The notes under the pieces: generated by a model | The model's database searches: none | Seen by the model: the letters and a program-made list of their open reading frames with translations, nothing else | Told to the model about the DNA's origin: nothing | Made by a program: the position numbers and the translations under genes | Source of the DNA: Firm-08 sp045546995 | Lineage (GTDB): Bacteria; Bacillota; Clostridia; Oscillospirales; QAKW01 | Assembly: GCA_045546995.1 (NCBI GenBank) | Contig: JAZQDW010000001.1 | Coordinates: forward strand, 6,753-70,752 | Length of the DNA stretch: 64,000 bases | Reading direction: 5' to 3' | Shown: positions 51,566 through 59,289 of the stretch, one piece after another | Layout of the letters: each line of letters starts with the position of its first letter | Numbering within the stretch: position 1 is the first letter of the stretch

Positions 51566-52610
51566 CTTTTTGTCCTTTCATTGTAAAAAAGAATTTGGGA
51601 GCGCTCAGCCCGTCGGCCGCTCCCGGCACCCGGCGAAGGTGGCACTGCAGCCGCCCCTCTTCGTTCAAGGCCTGCAACACCTCATAGCAAAGCTGACTGC
51701 CGCATACGCAGGCCGCCTCCCCAAACAGGGGCCGCATCGCCTTGATCAGCGTGGAGCAGGTTTGTTCCCCTTCGGCCAACAATTGCTCCGCCACCGCATA
51801 CGCCTGCCCATAGATGCGGGCGTCGGGTGCGGTGACCGCCACGGGCGGCGCCGTCATAGGCGCAATTTCCAGATGATCCCGATACACCGCGCCGTAGGAC
51901 AGGGGCGGCATGGTTTGCGGAGCGCCCGCATCCTCGGGGAATGCCAGCGCCGCAGAAGCCAGATAAGCTCCGTGCTCGGCAAAGGCCACCGACAACGGAA
52001 AGTTGATCCGTGCCCAGGCAATGGCGTCGGGGCGCTCTCGGTCCAGCAACAGACCCACGATCTCCGAGGGAAGCTGACAAAAGGCGTCGGCCATGGCCCG
52101 CCGGAAGGGGGTACCGCCCTCCAGCTTGTGGGTGATCAACTGGCACATCAGATCGCTCATATGCACCACCGAGCCATCGGACAGGGTGGGATATCGCCCA
52201 TTGGGCTCTTTACTGCGGGAGGTCATCTCATAGCCTTCGGCCACCAAGGCCTCTGCCAATGCTGCGCCCTCTGCGACTCTATGGGCAAAGCAGCCCGCCG
52301 TGCCGTTGGCAATATAAGCCGCACGGGCCTCCCCGTTTTTTCCCCCGATAAAGGGATGGGCATAGTTATCCCCGCCGCCGGAATTGGAGCGGGAATGAAG
52401 AATGCCGATATTCCCCGGAAGCTTTGCCGCCTCGGTAAGGGCAACCAAACGGTCCAAATCCCCCGTCAACTTTGCATAATGCAATTTCCCGTTATGAATG
52501 GTGGCAATGCCGGTAAAATAACCGCCGGCCAAGCCCTCCTGCCGACGAATAAGTTCCATCAAAATGGGAGCCGCCGGACGGTTACCCACGTAGCCTGCAA
52601 TATTACACAT
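51549..52610 (-). CDS. Stand-alone class II glutamine amidotransferase
   Basis: A 353-residue protein that begins MCNIAGYVG, placing the N-terminal nucleophile cysteine of Ntn-type glutaminases at residue 2. HSRSNSGGGDN matches the HTRWATHG region of GlmS-type enzymes and IANGTAGCF the NG substrate loop. The C-terminal half (about 200-353) is not an isomerase or synthetase domain that I recognise. It likely releases ammonia for, or deamidates glutamine in, a reaction with the neighbouring epimerase; this is inferred from the operon. Eight bases separate it from the epimerase stop. Confidence 0.75.
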   Translation of the reverse strand: MCNIAGYVGNRPAAPILMELIRRQEGLAGGYFTGIATIHNGKLHYAKLTGDLDRLVALTEAAKLPGNIGILHSRSNSGGGDNYAHPFIGGKNGEARAAYIANGTAGCFAHRVAEGAALAEALVAEGYEMTSRSKEPNGRYPTLSDGSVVHMSDLMCQLITHKLEGGTPFRRAMADAFCQLPSEIVGLLLDRERPDAIAWARINFPLSVAFAEHGAYLASAALAFPEDAGAPQTMPPLSYGAVYRDHLEIAPMTAPPVAVTAPDARIYGQAYAVAEQLLAEGEQTCSTLIKAMRPLFGEAACVCGSQLCYEVLQALNEEGRLQCHLRRVPGAADGLSAPKFFFTMKGQKDEIVI

Positions 52611-52618
52611 TAGAATTT

Positions 52619-53440
52619 CTATCCTTTAAGTTTTTTAATATTCATATGGATATCGTGCATCTCGTCGTAGCTATGGGCGCGGGTGGTGATCCCCCGTTTT
52701 TCAAAGGCGCCAAAGTCCACCTCATACATAAATACGCCGCTATAATCGGCGCTTTCCAATAATTCAACCAGCGCCTTCCAATCGATTTTTCCCACACCGG
52801 GAACAAAATGGCATTCATCCCCGAAATCATAATCAGAGATATGCAGGGTGACGATCTTGTCCCCCAACTCTCTCACAAACTCCTCATGGGAACCGCGCAA
52901 CAGATGATTGACGTCAAAGCAGACCCGCAGTCGTTCATCGGCCGACAGCAGTTCTTTCATATCCGCCACGTCACGGCCCAGACAGGTACGGGGCAGATCC
53001 TCCACCGCAACGATGACTCCCAACTGTTCTGCCGCGTCAGCCAATGCTTTTAAGGATTTTTGACTTTGGGCCATCTGCAAAGGACGCGCCTCCTCTTCAA
53101 TGGGCTCGGTGGAGGGGTGAACGACCATATATTGGGCCCCCGCCTTTGCGGCCAGACCCATCAAACGGATATTGTTGGCCACCACTTCCAACCGCTTTTG
53201 CTCATCAAGGTCGGATATAGTATACCATCTTTTAAACGGCAGATGGTAGGAATTGATCGTGATTCCCGTGCGCTCTGCCTCTGCCTGAATGGCGGCCCAG
53301 TCCAGTTTTTCCTCCTCGCCGAATCCCGGCGAGAGTTCCACGGCATCCACTCCGGCCGCTTTAAATTTTTCAAAATCCAGATGACTATACTGCCGGAAAT
53401 CAATGGAAATCCCCGTCAACCAATTTCTAAAATCCGTCAT
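52619..53440 (-). CDS. Sugar phosphate isomerase/epimerase (xylose isomerase-like TIM barrel)
   Basis: A 273-residue cytoplasmic TIM-barrel enzyme of the AP endonuclease family 2 group. The strand motifs GVDAVELSPGF, INSYHLPF, YMVVHPST, VAVEDLPRTC, VCFDVNHLLRG and VTLHISDYD place the metal-binding Glu, Asp, and His residues in the usual order. Members isomerise sugars or open ring substrates; the substrate is unknown. ATG 53438-53440 follows GGGGAGGA; a longer in-frame upstream extension crosses the promoter and is rejected. It starts the four-gene operon to gtrA. Confidence 0.85.
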   Translation of the reverse strand: MTDFRNWLTGISIDFRQYSHLDFEKFKAAGVDAVELSPGFGEEEKLDWAAIQAEAERTGITINSYHLPFKRWYTISDLDEQKRLEVVANNIRLMGLAAKAGAQYMVVHPSTEPIEEEARPLQMAQSQKSLKALADAAEQLGVIVAVEDLPRTCLGRDVADMKELLSADERLRVCFDVNHLLRGSHEEFVRELGDKIVTLHISDYDFGDECHFVPGVGKIDWKALVELLESADYSGVFMYEVDFGAFEKRGITTRAHSYDEMHDIHMNIKKLKG

Positions 53441-53465
53441 TTCTGTCCTCCCCTTTCTTTTTTCC

Positions 53466-53494
53466 ATTTTATCATAGGAGCCCGGCAAATACAA
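53466..53494 (-). promoter_or_regulatory. Promoter of the epimerase-amidotransferase-LURP-GtrA operon
   Basis: On the minus strand TTGTAT and TAAAAT are 17 bases apart. Confidence 0.65.
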
Positions 53495-53495
53495 C

Positions 53496-53528
53496 AAAAA
53501 CCTTCTGCAAAACCATTTTGCAGAAGGC
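53496..53528 (-). terminator. Terminator of the XRE regulator gene
   Basis: The arms CCTTCTGCAAAA and TTTTGCAGAAGG enclose three bases, followed on the minus strand by TTTTTG. Confidence 0.88.
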
Positions 53529-53540
53529 TCTATCAAAAAA

Positions 53541-53798
53541 TCAATCTTTTTTTGGCTCACACAGCAGTAAATCATCACAGGTGATATCAAACACCCGTGT
53601 AAATGCGATCAATTCTATATCCGTCACAAAACGTTTGCCACATTCAATTCGTTGTATGGCGTTTTTGTCGACGTCCAAACCGATCAACTGCAAGCGATCC
53701 GCCAACTCCCTTTGTGACCATTTTCTTTTCGTTCGCTGCCTCGCAATATTTCTTCCACTTATATTATTCCATCCGTTCGTAGCTTTATTGATAAACAT
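53541..53798 (-). CDS. XRE-family transcriptional regulator
   Basis: An 85-residue helix-turn-helix protein: GRNIARQRTKRKWSQRELADRL, then NAIQRIECGKRFV, TDIELIAFTRVFD, ITCDDLL, a complete Cro/CI domain. ATG 53796-53798 follows GAGGG; an earlier ATG at 53814-53816 lies inside the operator. It is divergent from the Big2-repeat surface protein gene, and two copies of the same palindrome lie in the spacer, so it very likely represses itself and that gene. It has its own terminator. Confidence 0.88.
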   Translation of the reverse strand: MFINKATNGWNNISGRNIARQRTKRKWSQRELADRLQLIGLDVDKNAIQRIECGKRFVTDIELIAFTRVFDITCDDLLLCEPKKD

Positions 53799-53810
53799 AA
53801 TACCCTCACT

Positions 53811-53829
53811 TGACATTTAGTGCTTGTCA
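53811..53829. promoter_or_regulatory. Putative XRE operator 1
   Basis: TGACATTTAGTGCTTGTCA is an imperfect palindrome (TGACA/TGTCA) that overlaps the -35 box of the plus-strand promoter. Confidence 0.65.
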
Positions 53830-53852
53830 TTATGGAGATTATATGTTATAAT
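53824..53852 (+). promoter_or_regulatory. Promoter of the Big2-repeat surface protein gene
   Basis: TTGTCA and TATAAT are 17 bases apart. The -35 box lies within operator 1 and operator 2 begins 12 bases after the -10 box. Confidence 0.7.
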
Positions 53853-53863
53853 GGTGCATAAAT

Positions 53864-53882
53864 TGACATTTAGTGAATGTCA
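53864..53882. promoter_or_regulatory. Putative XRE operator 2
   Basis: TGACATTTAGTGAATGTCA shares 16 of 19 bases with operator 1 and has arms TGACATT/AATGTCA. It lies near the predicted start of transcription, 53 bases from operator 1. Confidence 0.65.
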
Positions 53883-53913
53883 GTCGATTAACAACATAAA
53901 GGAAGTATGTTTT

Positions 53914-55197
53914 ATGAAAAAGAATAGGTTGTCCAAAATCATTACTGTCTTGCTGATGATATGCATTCTGTCCGTTACGGCCGGCGCTCATCCCGGCAGA
54001 TTGGACAAAAACGGCGGCCACTATAATCGAAAAACCGGAGAATACCATTATCACAACGGTGGCGGCTCTTCTTCAGGTTCCGGTTCTTCTTCAAGTTCCA
54101 GTTCCTCCTCAAGTTCCGGCTCTTCCTCCGGATCTGCCTCCACGAAACCGACCACGCCAAAGGTAATCTACGCAAATAAAGTCACCGTTTCTGCCACAGG
54201 CAAGGAAATTTTTATCGGAGAGACGCTCACCGCAACGGCAACCGTCTCCCCCTCAAATGCAAAAGACAAAACCCTCACCTGGAAATCTTCCGATGAAAAG
54301 ATCGCAACGGTGGATGACGATGGCGTAATCACCGGAAAAGCTGCAGGTACAGTTACGATCACTGCACAAACCAATCGGGGAACAAAAGGCCAAATCGAAG
54401 TCACGGTCAAAGAGATCAAGGCAGAAAAATTAAGCATTTCCGCAAATCATACAGACGATTTGCACGTTGGTGATACCGTACAGTTAAACGCCGACTTTTT
54501 GCCCAAAAATACGACCAATCAAACGATCACCTGGCAATCTTCCGACCCAAGCATTGCCAAAACCAACCAAAAAGGAAAGGTGACCTGTCTGGCCGTTGGT
54601 GAAGCCACTATCACCGCTGTCGGTAAAGACGTCAGTGCCAAGTTCACCATCGTTGTTAACTCAATTCCTGTTGAAGAGATCAGTATATCTCTGATAAACA
54701 CGTCCATCAATTCACCGTTGAGCGGTAATTCCTTTGAAGTGGATACCCCCATCCAATTATCTGCCGTTGTTTCTCCCGCAAACGCAACCGATGCAACCAT
54801 AGTTTGGTCTGTCAGCGATGAAACTATTGCAAAAATCGAAAATGATACTCTGATAGGATTAAAAGAGGGCGACTTTACGCTCACCGCCACTGCCGCCGAC
54901 GGATTCACCGAAAGTATTCAACTAAGCGTTTACAAAACAAACTGGTTGCTGATACTGCTCATTTTAGGTGTTATTATGATGATGGGTGCCGGCGTTCTTG
55001 CCTTGATCATCGTTGCAATCTATAAACTTGCAAAAAGAAAGAAACCCAACAGCGTCGTTTTTCCCACAGCGACGGTAACGTCCAACACTCCCGCCGCCGT
55101 TGACCCCGTTTCCAACATGATCAACAACGCCCGTCAAAAGATCAATTCCATCCGTAAAAACATCCAAGAAATTATCAATCGATTCACTTCAAAATAA
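53914..55197 (+). CDS. YHYH-domain and Big2-repeat cell-surface protein
   Basis: A 427-residue exported membrane protein. Signal peptide about 1-25; then HPGRLDKNGGHYNRKTGEYH followed by YHN, the YHYH motif often found in secreted proteins; a serine-rich linker (about 45-75); three Ig-like Big2 repeats (about 90-165, 170-250, 255-340; pattern L..TATVSPSNA.D.TLTWKSSDE.IATV.DDG.ITGKA.GT); a transmembrane helix (about 358-380); and a basic tail with a short coiled-coil-like end (about 400-427). ATG 53914 follows AAAGGAAG; the upstream frame crosses the promoter. The XRE repressor next door with its two operators probably controls it. Confidence 0.85.
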   Translation: MKKNRLSKIITVLLMICILSVTAGAHPGRLDKNGGHYNRKTGEYHYHNGGGSSSGSGSSSSSSSSSSSGSSSGSASTKPTTPKVIYANKVTVSATGKEIFIGETLTATATVSPSNAKDKTLTWKSSDEKIATVDDDGVITGKAAGTVTITAQTNRGTKGQIEVTVKEIKAEKLSISANHTDDLHVGDTVQLNADFLPKNTTNQTITWQSSDPSIAKTNQKGKVTCLAVGEATITAVGKDVSAKFTIVVNSIPVEEISISLINTSINSPLSGNSFEVDTPIQLSAVVSPANATDATIVWSVSDETIAKIENDTLIGLKEGDFTLTATAADGFTESIQLSVYKTNWLLILLILGVIMMMGAGVLALIIVAIYKLAKRKKPNSVVFPTATVTSNTPAAVDPVSNMINNARQKINSIRKNIQEIINRFTSK

Positions 55198-55208
55198 TAA
55201 CGCGCCTT

Positions 55209-55248
55209 CAAAAAACCCGACGAAACAACGTTTCGTCGGGTTTTTATC
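55209..55248. terminator. Bidirectional terminator after the Big2-repeat gene
   Basis: The arms AAAACCCGACGAAAC and GTTTCGTCGGGTTTT enclose two bases. It also ends the leftward methyltransferase gene. Confidence 0.88.
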
Positions 55249-56013
55249 TCACAGTGGCTTTCGGGTCAAATACAATACGTAGGTGTCCTCAAACACGAGC
55301 TTGTCCCCCGCCGCCTTGACGGCGTTATACAGCCCATCAAAAAACTTGGTTTTATAGGGTTCGGGGATGGTTATATGATCGCTGTGGGTGCCGCAATAGG
55401 CCACGTACTCCTCGGCATTCATCTCCCGTTTGCCGTAAAACTCCCGCTTTTCCACCGCAGAAAAGCCGTAGGCGGGGGCGCCGGTATAACCAAAGGGTTT
55501 GATGGTCTGACGGTAATCGGTTTGAGGCCTGAAATAGGCGTCATACACCTTTTGGATCTCGTCGTACAAGACCTCGTTGGTGCTTTTATATTCCCCTTGG
55601 GTCAGCATCATCGCCAGCACACCGCCGGGCTTTAAGAGCTCAAAGCATTTGGGATAGGCGATCTCCTCACCGATCCATTGGATGGTGGCCGCCGAATAGA
55701 TGAGATCAAATTGTTGCATTCCGAAATCGTAGGTGATAAAATCGTCGTTGACCAAGTGAAAATTGGGATGCTTTTCAAACTTGTTTTGCATAAATGCGGC
55801 CAGATGCTCTCCCAGTTCAATGGCCAAATAGTCACAACCCGTTTCAATGATGGGGCCGCTGGCCTGTCCCGTACCGGGGCCGATCTCCAGCGCCGTTTTG
55901 CTTTCATCCAGTCCCACATAGTCGATCAAAGACCGAAACAGTTCTGCACAATAGCGGGGACGAAACGCATCAAATTGCTCGGGGATAGTATCAAATACTT
56001 TTCTGTATTCCAT
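55249..56013 (-). CDS. Class I SAM-dependent methyltransferase
   Basis: A 254-residue methyltransferase with a standard SAM site, TALEIGPGTGQASGPI, followed by YLAIELGE and the acidic loop NFHLVNDDFIT, then IYSAATIQWIG. The DAFRPRY motif in the N-terminal helix is common in this Methyltransf_11/25-type group. ATG 56011-56013 follows GGAGGTG. The acceptor is unknown. It sits after the GH95 gene with a 20-base gap and shares its strand, so the two may be one transcript. Confidence 0.85.
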   Translation of the reverse strand: MEYRKVFDTIPEQFDAFRPRYCAELFRSLIDYVGLDESKTALEIGPGTGQASGPIIETGCDYLAIELGEHLAAFMQNKFEKHPNFHLVNDDFITYDFGMQQFDLIYSAATIQWIGEEIAYPKCFELLKPGGVLAMMLTQGEYKSTNEVLYDEIQKVYDAYFRPQTDYRQTIKPFGYTGAPAYGFSAVEKREFYGKREMNAEEYVAYCGTHSDHITIPEPYKTKFFDGLYNAVKAAGDKLVFEDTYVLYLTRKPL

Positions 56014-56033
56014 ACACGTCACCTCCAATTATA

Positions 56034-58217
56034 TTATTCTACTGCAAAATGACTCAATTGACCGTTCTGCCAGGTCATACAAACCGTTTTGCCGCCGATG
56101 CGCAGACCCTTGATACTGCCGTTTTTCCACAGGGAGGGCAGGGCGGGAAGGAGATGCAATTCTCCCCCTTTTTCCTGCGCCAGCATTTCGTGCACGGCGG
56201 CAAGAAAACCGAAGTTTCCGTCAATTTGAAAGGGCGGGCAGGCACACAGCAGATTTTTGTATATGCCGCCACCCACGCTGCCCTCTTTGGTGTCTACCGC
56301 CAAACGGGTAAGGGTATCCCCCACTTTCAGCGCCCGATCGCCGTCCCCCAACAGGGCCCATAAACACATTTTCCACACACTGCTCCAACCCGTTCCCTCA
56401 TCCCCACGGGCTTCCAACGTTTTGGCGCAAGCCGCAAGTAAAGTCGGATCCTCTGTCAGCTTGGCGGGATAAAAGGCGTACAGATGGGAAAGATGACGGT
56501 GGTGGGGATCCTGCTCCTCTTTTTCCTCTTCCCATTCCAGTATACGACCGTCGGAGCCGATCTCCGGCAGAGCAATCCACGCAAGGCGTTCCGAAAGATA
56601 GGCGGCATACCCCCGCTCCCGTCCCGTGATCTCGCACACCTTGATGCAGATCTCAAAGGCATCCCGCACAATGGCCTGATACATAGCGGAGGCGGCGGTG
56701 AGAGAATGCTTTTCGCCATTCAACATATATTTGTTTTCGGGAGAATTGGCGGGGCAGAATACAAGCATTCCGCTCCTTTCCGTCAGCATACTGTCACAAA
56801 ATCGGGCGGAGCCCAAAATGGCATCAAAGGCAGGCCCGTTTAAAAACTCCGAATCTTTTGTATCCAGATAATACTCATACAGATGCCGTGTCAGCCACGC
56901 GCCCGCCAAGGGGAAATAGCCGCAATGGACCATATTTCGGCTCCAATTGCCCACCACGTGGGTGAGGCGCCACAAATCCGTGTTATGTCCCACGCAAAAG
57001 CCATCGGCGCCGTACATATTTTTTGCCGTCACCTGCCCCGCCTCTGACAGATCGAAGATCAGCGAATGCAACGGCTCACAGCACTCGGCAAGGCCTGCCC
57101 CACAGGTACCCCAATAGTTCATTTGGGTATTAATATTCACGGTGTAATTACAGCTCCACGGCGGGTGGGGCAGAATATTCCAGATGCCCTGCAAATTGGT
57201 TGCTTGCGTGCCCTCACGGGAGGAGGCAATGGTCAGATACCGCCCAAATTGATACAACAAGGCATATAGTCCGGGATCGGGTTTGTCCATATGCGCCAGC
57301 AAGCGCTCGTCGGTGGGCAGATCCTCTCTGCCGCCCTCCAAGGTAAATTCCACACGGGTAAACAGACGACGATAATCCTCGGTATGACGACAAAGTAATT
57401 CTTCAAAGGTTCTCTCACTTGCCCGATCCAAGATCTCCCCAATGGCGCTCTTATAGTCCATTCCCTCCAAATAGGGATGTTTTTTATATCCCGCAAAGCT
57501 CGTTTTTACGGTAACAAGCATCTCAAGGGAGGTAGCTCCCGTCACCACCAGAGAGTCCTTTGCTTCCCGTAAATCCCCATCGGTACGGACCCGAACGCCG
57601 ATGCCGTAGCCCATTCCTTTCTTTTCGGGCTCGTCGCTGTAAATATAACGTTGCTCGGTTTTTATATAAGAGGGAATACCGTTGCCGGGCGCCTCCCCCT
57701 CCAGCCAAAGAGTGCCGTCACTCACCGACACTTCGGGGCGCAACACACCGTCGAGACCAATGGTCAGCTCCGGCAATTTACCTCGGTAACAAATGACCAA
57801 AACGTCATCGGGATAACTCACAAATGCCCGACGCTCAAAACCGTCAAAGGTCACCGTATGTACCGCCGTCTCAAGGGAAAGGGATCGTTTGTACCGCTTC
57901 ACCGGCCCGTACTGCCCTTTAATCACCAGATTACCCGCCGGCAGATAGCACTGGCTATGCTCTCCTAACACCTCATCCGTCATTAACGCTTCAGCTTCGG
58001 CGATCTTCCCCGCGCGCACCAATCGGGCGATCTCTTGCATCGTATCGGCGGTGTCCTGTGCCGATTGCCTCGGATAGCCTGACCACAATGTGTCATCGTT
58101 GAGGGCATATACGTCCTCTTCCACGCCGCCGTACACCGTGGCGCCCATGCGCCCGTTGCCCAGCACCAGCGCCTCAAAAAAATCTTTGGCGCTTTGATGA
58201 TAAAACAACTCGTTCAT
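56034..58217 (-). CDS. Alpha-L-fucosidase, glycoside hydrolase family 95
   Basis: A 727-residue enzyme of the GH95 (alpha/alpha)6 family that removes alpha-1,2-linked fucose, for example from milk or mucin glycans; some relatives act on galactose. It opens with the family's LNDDTLWSGYPRQS, has the catalytic-cleft motif NYTVNINTQMNYWG and SHLYAFYPAKL, and ends in a beta-sandwich. No signal peptide is seen after the chosen start ATG 58215-58217 (GAAGGTGAC upstream), so it acts inside the cell. The longer upstream frame was rejected. A nearby galactosidase and xylose genes support glycan use. Confidence 0.9.
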   Translation of the reverse strand: MNELFYHQSAKDFFEALVLGNGRMGATVYGGVEEDVYALNDDTLWSGYPRQSAQDTADTMQEIARLVRAGKIAEAEALMTDEVLGEHSQCYLPAGNLVIKGQYGPVKRYKRSLSLETAVHTVTFDGFERRAFVSYPDDVLVICYRGKLPELTIGLDGVLRPEVSVSDGTLWLEGEAPGNGIPSYIKTEQRYIYSDEPEKKGMGYGIGVRVRTDGDLREAKDSLVVTGATSLEMLVTVKTSFAGYKKHPYLEGMDYKSAIGEILDRASERTFEELLCRHTEDYRRLFTRVEFTLEGGREDLPTDERLLAHMDKPDPGLYALLYQFGRYLTIASSREGTQATNLQGIWNILPHPPWSCNYTVNINTQMNYWGTCGAGLAECCEPLHSLIFDLSEAGQVTAKNMYGADGFCVGHNTDLWRLTHVVGNWSRNMVHCGYFPLAGAWLTRHLYEYYLDTKDSEFLNGPAFDAILGSARFCDSMLTERSGMLVFCPANSPENKYMLNGEKHSLTAASAMYQAIVRDAFEICIKVCEITGRERGYAAYLSERLAWIALPEIGSDGRILEWEEEKEEQDPHHRHLSHLYAFYPAKLTEDPTLLAACAKTLEARGDEGTGWSSVWKMCLWALLGDGDRALKVGDTLTRLAVDTKEGSVGGGIYKNLLCACPPFQIDGNFGFLAAVHEMLAQEKGGELHLLPALPSLWKNGSIKGLRIGGKTVCMTWQNGQLSHFAVE

Positions 58218-58295
58218 TTTGTCACCTTCTTTTCTAAAATCATATATCAAAACCCGCAAAATAGCAAGCAAAACAATGTGGACGAAGAAGTAAGA

Positions 58296-58330
58296 CAAAA
58301 CCGAGTAAGTCATTTTTGACTTACTCGGCT
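58296..58330 (-). terminator. Terminator of the PHP-domain gene
   Basis: The arms CCGAGTAAGTCA and TGACTTACTCGG enclose four bases, followed on the minus strand by TTTTG. Confidence 0.85.
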
Positions 58331-58335
58331 CTCTT

Positions 58336-59157
58336 TTATTTTTTGTTTCTGGCAAGGATCTCGTCCACCGTCAGCAGATCGGCATCGGTGATGCCGCAAA
58401 GATCAAAGAAATTTTCCACCAAATGCAGTTTGCGATCTTCAGCGGTGTTGTGACTGTCCGAACCGTAGGTAAAGCGGCAACCGCACTCCTTGGCAATGGA
58501 ATAAATACGGACGTACTGGCAATGGGGGATCTCTTCTTCAGGCAAATAGATCAAACAGCTTCCGTTCATCTCAATGGCAATGCCCTGCTCCTTGGCGGCG
58601 GAAAAGGCCTCCCGCAGATAGGAATCGGGGATATAGGACTGCACGTCGTTGTATTTAAAGTGGCTGGTACCGGCCACAAAGGGGTGAGCCACCGCCGTAA
58701 TGCGGTGTGCCAGCGGATGGGTCACCAGTTGCATAAAACTCTTCATAATCAATTCCGCGTGGGAACGATCATCGGGAATCAGTTCCTTGGGGGCCACCAA
58801 TCCCATATGGGTGTGAGAATGAGGAACAATGACGTAATCAAAATCCGCAAAGCCCTCCTCGCTCAAGGCCAGCTTGCCGCCGTAGGCAAATTCCGTTTCA
58901 CATCCAAACAACAGCTTGATGCCGTCCACCTCGCGGTCGGTGGGCAGTTGTTCTTTCAGTTTTAACACGTGGGGAATATTCTGCGGCTCGTACCAGCGGG
59001 AGGCGCCGAGTACGGCGCTGTCCCAAAGATGATCGGCAAAGCCCAGGGTTTTCAGCCCCGTTTTTTTCGCCGCCTCTACGTAGCCCATAAAGGTTGCCTC
59101 TTTATCCGCGCAGGAAGATAAAGAGGTATGAATATGAATATCACTTGTAATTTTCAC
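58336..59157 (-). CDS. PHP-domain phosphoesterase, histidinol-phosphatase-like
   Basis: A 273-residue metallo-phosphoesterase of the PHP family. The metal motifs DIHIHTSLS at the N-terminus, GFADHLW, GCETEFA, VPHSHTHMG, AVAHPF, and TYGSDSHNT are all seen. Such proteins remove phosphate from histidinol phosphate, or act on nucleotides or sugars. No his genes are nearby, so the substrate is uncertain. The start is GTG 59155-59157, six bases behind AGGGGAG. Its promoter is TTGACA-17-TATACT and it ends with a strong terminator. Confidence 0.88.
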   Translation of the reverse strand: MKITSDIHIHTSLSSCADKEATFMGYVEAAKKTGLKTLGFADHLWDSAVLGASRWYEPQNIPHVLKLKEQLPTDREVDGIKLLFGCETEFAYGGKLALSEEGFADFDYVIVPHSHTHMGLVAPKELIPDDRSHAELIMKSFMQLVTHPLAHRITAVAHPFVAGTSHFKYNDVQSYIPDSYLREAFSAAKEQGIAIEMNGSCLIYLPEEEIPHCQYVRIYSIAKECGCRFTYGSDSHNTAEDRKLHLVENFFDLCGITDADLLTVDEILARNKK

Positions 59158-59195
59158 GGTCAGCTCCCCTTTGTCGCAAGATATGTTCTTATAAA

Positions 59196-59224
59196 AGTAT
59201 AAAATGGTTTGCGCCGTCTGTCAA
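59196..59224 (-). promoter_or_regulatory. Promoter of the PHP-domain gene
   Basis: On the minus strand TTGACA and TATACT are 17 bases apart. Confidence 0.75.
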
Positions 59225-59228
59225 TCAT

Positions 59229-59251
59229 AAGATGCAAAAATAAAGCATCTT
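59229..59251 (-). terminator. Weak hairpin after the beta-helix pseudogene
   Basis: The arms AAGATGC (59229-59235) and GCATCTT (59245-59251) enclose an A/T loop; no clear T run follows, so its use as a terminator is uncertain. Confidence 0.35.
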
Positions 59252-59270
59252 ACCGAGGGGGGCAAGACAG

Positions 59271-59289
59271 AGAGCCGTTCCCTTGTGTT
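59271..59289. repeat. Degenerate copy of the GAACCGTCCCC palindromic repeat
   Basis: AGAGCCGTTCCCTTGTGTT matches 17 of 19 bases of the copy at 60460-60478. It overlaps the stop codon of the beta-helix pseudogene. Confidence 0.55.

Noticed and set aside
56034..58355. Longer 773-residue form of the GH95 enzyme with a transmembrane-like start
   Set aside because: The extra 46 codons have no ribosome site and cover the likely promoter; homologues start at the MNELFYHQ position.
59229..59251. AAGATGC/GCATCTT hairpin as a full terminator
   Set aside because: Listed only as a weak candidate, because no T run follows on the minus strand.
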